A stretch of DNA of 64,000 nucleotides from Sweltsa coloradensis. Its lineage: Eukaryota; Arthropoda; Insecta; Plecoptera; Chloroperlidae. Below, in pieces: positions 55,250 to 64,000 of this stretch. The position numbers and the translations under genes are program-made. The stretch covers positions 1 through 64,000 of the forward strand of contig JAMZAV010002031.1 in NCBI GenBank assembly GCA_024449915.1, given 5' to 3'. Every line of letters begins with the position of its first letter. Positions within the stretch are counted from its first letter, which is position 1. The notes beneath the pieces were generated by a model. It saw only the letters and a list, made by a program, of their open reading frames with translations, ran no database searches and was not told the origin of the DNA.

Positions 55250-55887
55250 TGAGAGTGGAGTTTTGGGTTGATATGGGTAGATTTGACATCAGTTTGGTTT
55301 AGCTGACCTTGGCCTATTCCGGATTTCATCAGGATATCTTCGCTGATGACGTTAACAGAAGCACCAGTGTCGATAGCAAATTTGATTGGCTTACCATTTA
55401 CAGCTATGTTGATTCGAGGTACTTTGGATGATGTTGTCACCTGACTGACTGTGATGGCAAAAGTTTCCTCATCTGAGCTTCCATTTTGACTGGTGGCAAG
55501 ATTGTGAGTGACCTCCGTCTTGTTGGGGAGTGGCAAACTTTGGAAAGGCCAATCTTTGACATGTTCTACGACTACATTTTTTTGGCCGGGTGGAGACCTT
55601 CCTTTTTCCTGTGGCCAGGCATTTCCGCAGAATAACAGCTGCTTTTGGCCGCCGGTAGCTGTTTGGAAGTGTCCAAATTTAAAGTAGACTTGGGCCTGGT
55701 AGTGCCCAAATTTTGGAGTAGACTTAGGCCTAGAGATTTTTTTTTTTGTTAGCTTACCGTACTTTTGCAACTGCTTCAGGTCCGATGTTGAATGGGGCTT
55801 GCCGATGACTCAATAGAGCGGTTTGTCGCTCTGCGGTCTCTTTGACCGGCTTGTCGCAAGAGACTTTCAAGCGCCCCTTTCCCTCAC
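55243..55887 (-). pseudogene. Inner Gypsy gag C-terminus and protease
   Basis: A gag zinc-binding tail remnant (LLFCGNAWPQEKGRSPPGQK) precedes the aspartic protease KFAIDTGASVNVISEDIL. The frame changes near 55249 into RT and near 55770 upstream. The segment 55770-55887 continues gag up to the inserted element. Confidence 0.8.
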
Positions 55888-57382
55888 TGTAATGAACCCA
55901 CCCTTTCACCAAATAATAAATAAAAACTAAAATTTTAAAAATAAAAAAAAGACTTTACAGGTTGCCTCGGCTGCAGTCGGTAGAACACGGCTTGTTGGTC
56001 TGGCTCATTAACCTAACCAGCTGTCAGAAAGTTTTAATAAACAAGGGAGATGAGGATCAAAACAGGAATAATCCCGAAATGAGAGATGAAATATTAAGTT
56101 GGGAAAATTTAATTGTGTCTAAAAAATAAAGACAATTGTACAAGTTTTAGGTGGGCTTAGCCTACAAGGGAATCAAATGTCACTTTTAGTGATTTAATTA
56201 GGCCTAAAAATTATGCAATGGAATATAGGTTACAAAATTATACGGAAAATCAGTGAACAAGTTATAAAATAAAAATCGGTTAATATAGGTCCTTTGGGCC
56301 CTTTTTAAAGGGCATGAAAGCCTCGTTTAAAAAAGCCAGTCCAAAATGTTTTACCAGGCCCTTTTGGGGGCCTATAAAAAGGGGGCATAAAAGCCTCGTT
56401 TAAAGTTCAGTTCTAAAGTTTTTACCAGGCCCTTTGGGCCTATCAAAAGGGGCATAAAACCCTCCTTTCCCTTTCTTTAAAAAGTTCAGTGATAAGTCCA
56501 ATCCCCTTAGGCTTTCGTTTTTATTTAAATAGTTCAGAAAAAACGTTTTACTACCAACCGCCCTTAGGCTTACTGTTTTTGTAGAACTGTTTTGTCGAAG
56601 GGGAGTTATAGGCCCTACCTAGGCCCCAGACCAAACCCCAGGTTAAAGTCCAAAAATCGTGTCCCCAAAATCCAGGGGGGAAGCACGCCCGCGAGTCCAG
56701 TCTTCTCAATGTGAAAGTTCCTAGAAGGTAATTGTATGTGTTAAATTAAGAATTGTCGGGTCTGGGGTCTTCTCGGATGGCGTCCTTCCCCTGCACTCGA
56801 TCGCAACCCGTCTCTGTATGGCTAGTGGATTCTGTGGCGTCTGCCCGTTTGTTCTAAAAGCTTCTGCTGAGATGTCATAAAAAAGTTCCAGAACTTTTTT
56901 ATGGCCTTTTTTAGCATTATTTAAAGCTCATTTTCGAAAATAGGTAGTATTTTCGAAAAATAGCAAGTCATTTTTAGTGTTGCAAACCCATTATCAGAAC
57001 TGTATTTGGGTGACAATGCCTCTATCGGTGGTTGTGAAATAATACATAGATCGCAGACTTGTTATTTTGGGTTGAAATGTCGATAGTCCTTCAAGGGTTT
57101 CGATAACTGTTCGATCACAATTTGGTTCGTGCGATATGTTAAATGCAGCGTTCGGTTTTCAAGCAAAAGAACACTCGGTTGAAATACGCGTGAATTTTTT
57201 AAATTTTGGGTGTTTTAAACGTAATTGTTCGCAGTTGTTTTGACCTAAAGAATTCACTGTTTTGTTGTTGTAGTTGGTTAATATTGATTGTTTGACTAAA
57301 ACATTAAAGAGTTTAATAAATGTTTCTTATAAATTTGTTATTGAATAATTTTTTAAAGTGGCCAAAAAATTGGTTATGTTAC
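55888..57382 (-). repeat. Left 1.5-kb LTR of a non-coding element
   Basis: Direct repeat of 60830-62305: TGTAATGAACCCACC to GGTTATGTTAC. It includes a ~70-bp internal minisatellite (TCCTTTGGGCCT, GCATGAAAGCC) at 56280-56480. The partner shows very many single-base indels. Confidence 0.75.
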
Positions 57383-60300
57383 TGTCCTCCTTAAATTGAA
57401 AACAGTTAAAATCAGTGACAACTGTGACAATTAATTATAAGTGCATAAGAAATGATTTTAAAATCACAAATTTACATTGTTGGTTACTTTTAGAAATTCA
57501 AAAATACAAAAAATTGTACATTAAAAAAAATACAATCAAATTAATGTGGTACAAATAAACATGTTATAATAGTAAATTCAAATGTCGGTTTTCAAAAAGA
57601 TGTGTAGGATGTAGAACTGAGCTCCTAACCAGACAAACCCCTTTAAATGACTTAATTAAAATTAAAAAAATTTTTATGGTCCTCCTAGAACCCTTAAAAA
57701 CAAAATAGAAATTATGAAATATTATAAAAACGTCCCCCTAACGTTCCGACTTCCACTGCCTCCCTTCCTTCCTTTAAGTTTTAAAGGTGAAAATACGCCC
57801 TCATATTTTTGTTTTTTATCCCATAATTTTGTATAAAATTCTAAATCACTGTACCTTTTTCGAGAATAAAATGATAATTCCCAAAAATTGCCCTGAAGCG
57901 CTTTCCGCATCTTGCAACAAAAAGTTATAACTAGATGGCTTCAAAAAAAAGGGAATTACCATCCACTGCAGGGCTAGAAGTAGACCATCAGCCCCCCAAT
58001 CAACAAATGATTTAAAACCCCCCTATGAAATGTTCAAAATGACATTTATTTCCCTTAAGTTTCGCAGTATCGGGGTTTTTGGAATTTATTTTTTTTTATA
58101 AAAAATCGCTAATTAAAAAAATTTATATCACTTTATTTACTAACGTACGTGTAAAAAATGTTTATGGTGTGATGTTTAAATGATTATGTATGTAGTAGAA
58201 AACCTTCCGTTACCTACTGTCAGATTCTTACAATCAAAAACCCCCCTCTCGCTTATAACAAAAGAAATGTTTTAGGTTGTGATACTTTGGACTATTTTCG
58301 AATATTAAAAAAATGATTTTGAATTGTCTTTTACTAAGCTTAATGGGTTTTTTCATGACAAAAGTTTTCTAAACCCCCAGGTTACCTCGTGAAAATGGTG
58401 CTGGCTCCAAAATTCGCTACGCGAGTTTACCCCTTACTTTTCAAATAAAAACTATTTAAAGGTTTTTATGGTTTTTATTTTTTTTAAACCCCTTCCCCAA
58501 ACTGAAAACCTTTCCACACGCTGTACCCCACACCCTTAAAAAATGATTTTTAAATAAATCATTTTATTGTACACAGGGTAACCCCCAAAAGTACACTTTA
58601 ATAAAGTATCCATCGATCAAAAGAATTACACCGTATCTATTTAAAAAACGCCTTTTAAAATTAAAAAAAAGGTTGAATAATATTCACTGCATCTCTAATA
58701 CAAGAACCTACAGAAAAAAGGCTTTAAAAACTCACTAAAAGTACCGATGACAACACAACAATTTAATTATGTATGATTATTAACGATTGATTAAGTATGG
58801 TTGTTAAGTATAAGGTTTTATTAAAAAAAGGGTTTTCAGATGGTACCAAAATGCCTCGCCTTTTAAAAGAGTTCGCCCACAGAAAATTGTATCCCCTCGC
58901 CCAGGAAAAGGTAGTGGTGGTTGTTATTTAGATGAAAAAAGTTGTTTAAACGTTAAAGATTTAATAACCCAAATAAGTTACCAAAATTTTTAAAAGGTGT
59001 TCGTTTTGTCCAAGTTACGTTAAGTTCCGTAAACCAAAATTAAATTTTAAATTTAAATTTAAATTCAAAAAAAATTATTAATTTTATGAAAATAATTCAA
59101 AGGTGTAAATGTTCAAGTATAAGTCTGTTTTATTCAAAAATTCAAATAAATTCAAATTCAAGGGCATTTTTCTATTTAAAGGTTCAAAATTTAAAATCTA
59201 TTTCAAAAATGTTTCTAGGTTACGTAGGCCAGGTTCGAAAAAATTTTAAGAGTTAACAATCTGTGTTTTCGCTACGTTTAAATTTAAAGTTCAAAATTTT
59301 AGTTCAAGAAAAAAGTTCAAAAAATATCTCAAAGGTTTTTAAAGTTACTTACGTTACGTTACTTAAAATTAAAAATTTCAAAGTTCGAGTTACTTCCAAA
59401 ATTCAAATAAAAATTTAGAGTATAATTTTATTTTACAAGTCAAAATAGGTTTTAAAAATTTTAATAGCAAAGGTAAGTTCACTTTAAAGTTTAAAACAAA
59501 TTCTATATTGTTTGGCTTAAATTCAAAAAGTTATAATTTTTTAAAATTGAGGTTATGTTATTTAGCACTGTCGCAGATATTAGGCCTATGCGTGACTCTA
59601 GGTTGTGCGGCACAAAGTAACTGATAAACCCCGAGTTTGTTTTCAAGTTTTTTATTTATATTTTACAGTAATTTTATTGCTCCATTTACGATTTTGAAAT
59701 TTGGTACCTACTTTTGGGCCACCCCGCTTCGAGTTGAATTGATTTATATTTATAGTCTAAGGTGTTTGTTCTGATTTTTATTTTTACCGAGCTGTTTTTG
59801 TTTTAATTTTTATTTAAAATTCAAAAAGATTATGCCTTTCCTCCTGCATGCATGGTATTTGTGAAAGGGCTTTGTTTTGTTTAGTTTTTGTTTTCATTCA
59901 AATTTTAGGTTTCTTTATTTTTTAAACCCCCGCTTCTTTTTTTGTTCATTTTGTTTGTTTGTTTCTCTTTTTTATTTTAATTTTTTTGTTTCATAAGCTT
60001 ATGTAGCTCCTTACTCATCTTTAGTTAGTGTTTTGTTTTATTGTTTAATACGAGTTTTTTTCATTCAAGTGTTGTTTAATTCTATCTCTACTGGGCATGT
60101 TCTTGGAAAGTGTGTGTAAATCTAGCCCATGGCTTGGAAGTTTGTTTTCATTTTTTAAGTGTGTCCTACTGTCAATTTCAAGTTCAAAGGTTACCACTCT
60201 CTACTCATCTCTAGGTACTATCTTTTCAATTATATCAAGTCCAAATCTCCATTTTACACTCTGTTTTAAAGAAAGTTAAGTTTTCTGCTCTTATTATTTG

Positions 60301-60829
60301 AAATTCTGCTATAATATCTGCATTTTTTATTTTATACACGCAAAAATCAGATCGAATCATTTAAATATCTGTTTTAAAGTCTGCCCTCTTTGAAATTCTG
60401 TCCCCTGTTTTTTAAATCATTCTTAAAATTTTATCATTTTATTTGTATTACTTTCGTAAATGTCGCTCAGTTCTAATCAGGGATGCACTACCGCTTGGTT
60501 TGTTTGGTCCCCTGGGTCAGTGCAAGGGAAAATCATTCCCCGGGAAGGCAGTGCAACTTGGCGTAGGAGAAAGATTTCTGTTAAGTAAGTTTTATAGGGA
60601 GCTCGTTTTTTGTTCCACGTTTGTTCCACTTGAAAAAATTCAAAAAGGCATTTTTAATGTTACAATCCATATATTGTTCCCATTTCCCCCATTAGTTCCT
60701 TTGATCCCTCATTTTTTTTGTTTGTTAAAAAGGGGTTTTTAAAGTTATTTTTACTGAATTTTTTCTTTTAATTTAGTTTCAAGGGGCATAACAAGAAAAA
60801 GGGGCCCGCAAAAAAGTTCGGGGGCCCCC
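57383..60829. other. Interior of the non-coding LTR element
   Basis: AT-rich, full of homopolymers and AAATTTAAATTC-type simple sequence. No gag or pol motif is seen in any frame; only short spurious ORFs. Sequence quality is doubtful. Confidence 0.5.
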
Positions 60830-62305
60830 GTAATGATCTACCCCCTTTTCACCAAACAATAAAAATACAAAAAATACAAAATTAAAAAAAACAAAAAAAA
60901 CTTTTCAGGTTGCCTCGCTGGGAGTCGGTAGAAAACCCCCGCTTGTTTGGTCTGGCTCATTAGACCTAACAGCTGCAGAAAGTTTATAATAAAACAAGGG
61001 ATGAGGATAAACAGGAAAAATGCCCATAAAAGAGAGTGAAATATTAAATTGACAATTTAAATTTTGTCTCAAAAATCAGACAAATTTACAAATTTTTAGG
61101 GAGGCTTTGCCTACAAGGGAATCAAATGTCACTTTTTTTGTATGTGAAATTTTTGGGCCCACAAATTAGGGAATGGAATTAGGTACAAATTTACAGTGAA
61201 ATAAAAGAAAAAATTTACAATGAAAAAGGTTTTAAAACAGGTCCTTTGGCCTATTTAAAAGGCATGAAAGCCCGCTTAAAGCCAGTCCCCAAAAAGTTTT
61301 TTTCCAGGTCCTTTGGGCCTAAAAATGGCTGAAAACCTCGCAAAAATTCAGTTCAAATGTTTTTACCAGGTCCTTTGGGCCTATCAAAATGGCATGAAAG
61401 CCCCCGTTCCTCTTTCAAAAGTTCATTTATAATGCCAAAAGCCCTTTGGGTTTTGCTATTATATTTAAAGTTCAGTTAAAAGTAAACTACCAATTCCGCC
61501 CTTGGCACGTGCTTTTTAGAAATGTAGTTTGTCGAAGGGATTATAGGCCTAGCCTAGGGCCCCTAGACCCAATCCCAGGTGTAGAAGTCCCAAAAAACGT
61601 GTCCCAAAATCCAGGTGGGAAGCACGCCCCCGAGTCCCAAGTCTTGCCTCAATTGAAATTCCTTTGAAGGTAATTGTATGGTTAATTATAAATTTTCGGG
61701 GTCTGGGGTCTTTCGGATGGCGCCTTCTGCACTCGTCACACATCCGTGTCGGGATGGCTAGATGGGTTCTGTGGGGTCTGCCCGATTTTTCTAGAAGCTT
61801 CTGCTGATGATGCTAAAGAAAGGGTTTCCCGGAAAGTTTTGGCCCATTTAAAATTACTTAAAGCTCATTTTAAAATCACGGTAGATTTTGCAAAAAAGAA
61901 ATCACTTAGTGTTGAAACACATTTTAGAACTGGTTTTGGGCGAAAAGACTCATGGTGGTTGGTGAAATAATACATAATCGAGCACTTGTTATATTGGTTT
62001 AAAAATTTGATAGTCCCCTTCAATGGCGAAAATGTTTGATCGACAATTTGGTTTTTGTGGCATTGTTAGAATGCAGCCGGGGGCGGTTTTTTAAACTGAA
62101 GAACATCGGGTTAAAAACGCGGAATATTTTAAATTTGGGGTTTTGATACGTAAATTTTTCGCAGGTTTTAACTAAGAATTCACTGTTTTTGTTGTTGTTT
62201 TTTGGTTAATATTGATTTTTGATGAACATTGAAGAGTTTAAAAAATGTTTTTTTAAAATTTGTTATTTAATAAATTTAAAATGGCCTAAAATTGGTTATG
62301 TTACA
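60830..62305 (-). repeat. Right 1.5-kb LTR of the non-coding element
   Basis: Partner of 55888-57382, ending GGTTATGTTACA, with the same minisatellite at 61230-61420. Confidence 0.75.
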
Positions 62306-62777
62306 AACACGAAGACGTATCTTCGCAGGGGAAGATGTAGTTTTTTAGGATTATTTGAGACTTAATCTCGTGACTAGCAGAAGCGAAAATTGCATGATTT
62401 TGAGAGGTTTTAGGAGTCTCTCATAGAACTGGTCGACTGACTCTGTTGGCTCTTGCTTTGCTGAGCGAAAATTATAGATCTCAACTTTTTGTTGACAGCC
62501 ACAGTTTGGGTCGAAGTGGGTCGATAGTTTTCCCTTCGCGAACTCGAAAGTAGTTGTTGGACCTACCGTCACACCAGGCAGGGCCTCGAGGGTGTCTTAA
62601 AGTTCTTCTTCTCCCATGTACAGCATGAATAAGTTGACTTGGGGTTGTGGGTCGTCAATCGTGTAGGCCGTGAGATAGATGTCGAAACGACGTAACCATG
62701 TCTTCCAGCGTGCTCCAACTGGTAGGGGATCGTTTGTGGGCCACAAAGGGGGGAAACGGGGGTAGGTTTGTTGCCAT
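62306..62777 (-). pseudogene. Inner Gypsy gag N-terminal part
   Basis: ATG at 62777 gives MATNLPPFPPLWPT, then WLRRFDIYLTAYTIDDP, a TAA near 62598 and LSTHFDPNCGCQQKVEIYNF with SVDQFYERLLK, a typical K02A2.6-like Gypsy capsid. It is cut at 62306 by the inserted element. Confidence 0.85.
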
Positions 62778-62891
62778 CACGTTATTGCAAAAACGTGGCG
62801 CGCGAGAAGTGAGGTTATGGTGGCTCTCTAGACTGTGCCGACTTTTAGCACGTCTTTACGTGAAAACAAATGAAAGAATGATTGGATATTG

Positions 62892-62908
62892 ATTTACCAC
62901 GTCGCCAG
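62892..62908 (-). other. Inner Gypsy primer-binding site
   Basis: The minus strand reads CTGGCGACGTGGTAAATC from the 5' LTR edge. TGGCGACG could pair with a tRNA ending CGTCGCCA, which fits some serine tRNAs (tentative). Confidence 0.6.
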
Positions 62909-63122
62909 TGTTGTATTTTGTGAAGATTGGATCTGCTCAGGATTTCTCAGAGGTGAATAATGATAGGCCTAGGGCTGGTTTTCTGATATCTAGCCATGCT
63001 CTTTTATTCACGCTTCACGGAATGACGTCGTACCTGCCACCTCTAGGCATCACTTCCGCCAGGCACGTTATGTTTACAAGGCGCATGTATTTGGCGCACT
63101 ATTTAAACAGTGGGACACAACA
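62909..63122 (-). repeat. Inner Gypsy 5' LTR
   Basis: 214 bp, TGTTGTATTTT to GGGACACAACA on the plus strand, followed by target duplication GAGCC. Confidence 0.9.
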
Positions 63123-64000
63123 GAGCCTTTGTCAAATGGACAGTATGTGTCCGTTGTCATCGATTACTACTCAAGATTCTACAAGGCGATGTTGTCACCG
63201 AGCATCACAACCACGACGATGATCGACATGCTAGAAGATATCTTCACATGATTTGGTCTTCCTACGTGGCCTACTTCACAAGTAACGATTTTCGCGACTA
63301 CTTTACCACCAACAACATCGAGTTGATATTTACAATACCAGAATGGCCACAAGCAAATGGACATGTCGAGAGAAAAAATCGGTCCATTATGTAAAGACTC
63401 CAAATAGCAGCGGCAGCTGATCAAGACATCAAGACTGCTCTGTGGGAATATCTCCTATCGGACCACACCTCATTCCGCAACGGGATGCACACCCGCCTCA
63501 TTGATATTTGGACGAGAGCTTCGTGACAAGATTCCGGGGATACAATCAGGCTCATATCCAGATGATGACATCCGAGATCGGGACACGGAAGTTAAGGAAA
63601 TGGGAAAGACGTACATCGACCACAGAAGAAGGACATTGGACAGCAACATAGCAGTTGGGGACCATTTGTGTTGGCACGGCAAGGGAAACATAACAAGTTC
63701 ACCATGCCGTATTCGAAGTGGCACCGCCGTAACCATCTGCTCGCCAGCCAGCGCACAACATCGTCGGAACGTGAGCCACCTGCGAAAGTACTACCCTCCG
63801 CAACTTACAAACCCCAATCCTGTTCTTACCCCTGCAAAAGAAAAAATTCCCAATCAATCCACACCCACTTCAGTGTCAGAAAACATCCATTCTACTCCTC
63901 CCCTTGATGCTATTAACCAGAGCTCAAGCAACATACCGCCTATGCCACAATCCCCAAGACCTACGGCAAACCTAGGCAGATCGACCCCATCACCCCACCG
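63123..64000 (+). pseudogene. Outer Gypsy integrase core and C-terminus (continues beyond window)
   Basis: It resumes the outer Gypsy: VSVVIDYYSRFYKAM, a TGA at 63250, further frame changes, then YRTTPHSATGCTPASLIFG, LARQGKHNKFTMPYSK and a proline/serine-rich tail to the window edge. Stops at about 63250 and 63394 inactivate it. Confidence 0.85.

Larger units (their letters stand above)
55888..62305 (-). mobile_element. Non-coding LTR element (LARD-like) inside inner Gypsy gag
   Basis: Two ~1.5-kb direct repeats with inverted tips TGTAA/TTACA flank a 3.4-kb interior with no ORF. On the minus strand AAGGAGGACA next to the left LTR looks like a polypurine tract. The Gypsy gag reading stops at 62306 and resumes at 55887. 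Flanks share only CAC. The class (large retrotransposon derivative) is inference. Confidence 0.6.
51791..63122 (-). mobile_element. Inner Gypsy retrotransposon nested in the outer Gypsy
   Basis: Minus-strand element with LTRs at 51791-51970 and 62909-63122 and the target duplication GAGCC at 51786-51790 and 63123-63127. Gag starts at 62777; pol ends near 52257. Gag is split by the non-coding element 55888-62305. Confidence 0.9.
47703..64000 (+). mobile_element. Outer Gypsy retrotransposon, interrupted, running off the window
   Basis: Plus strand. LTR tail with AATAAA (about 47791) ends CCTACA at 47867, followed by primer-binding site TGGCGACGTAAGTAAAC from 47870. Then gag, protease, RT, RNase H and integrase to the window end. 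Three insertions lie within: a MITE (50155-50520), a foldback (50840-51771) and the inner Gypsy (51791-63122). The integrase frame reads through when they are removed (DYLEP before 51790, LSNGQYVSVVIDYYSRF after 63122). Confidence 0.85.

Overview
This is a non-coding, transposon-dominated window from an animal genome. Copia, Gypsy and BEL/Pao LTR retrotransposons lie together with foldback and terminal-inverted-repeat DNA elements, rolling-circle (Helentron-like) short elements, tRNA-derived SINEs and about 150-bp satellites. BEL/Pao elements are known only from animals. The palindrome TAGGCCTA and its halves recur in almost every section, a flavour I associate with marine deuterostome genomes; that is a guess. 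I see no bacterial operons, CRISPR arrays or rRNA. The only candidate host coding sequence is one unrecognised exon on the minus strand at 29.5-30.0 kb.

Layout. 0-2.5 kb: a cluster of nested Helentron-like elements, family 'H' below. 3.9-21.1 kb: a giant inverted repeat whose arms carry ~148-bp satellite and whose loop holds a decayed cysteine-rich gene. A Copia element (5988-15992, TSD GAGTT) sits in its left arm, and that Copia is itself split by a Gypsy element (9108-14327). Two H elements sit in the right arm. 21.6-25.3 kb: foldback elements, a second copy of repeat 'B' holding a 507-bp TA-flanked MITE, and a 165-bp tandem array. 25.7-27.5 kb: SINE remnants and two nested H elements. 28.9-30.5 kb: a 93-bp minisatellite, the host-like exon and a CA microsatellite. 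30.9-38.2 kb: a BEL/Pao element (TSD ATGTC) whose 3' LTR is interrupted by an H element. 39.6-42.8 kb: two TIR elements. 43.0-46.1 kb: a 5'-truncated Copia. 47.7-64 kb: an outer Gypsy that runs off the window. It is interrupted by a Harbinger-like MITE, a large foldback element and an inner Gypsy (51791-63122, TSD GAGCC), and the inner Gypsy's gag is split by a non-coding element with 1.5-kb LTRs.

Target-site duplications, empty sites in duplicated copies and reading frames that resume across insertions let the order of insertion be read directly. All retroelement genes carry stops or frameshifts, so no autonomous element is visible. Two stretches (about 31.4-36.2 and 55.9-62.3 kb) look like poorly polished sequence rather than biology. 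I found no obvious new host system. The most interesting objects are the H family (asymmetric terminal inverted repeats, conserved 3' hairpin, T|T insertion), the giant satellite-armed foldback with its cysteine-rich gene, and a Copia primer site matching the anticodon arm of initiator tRNA-Met.
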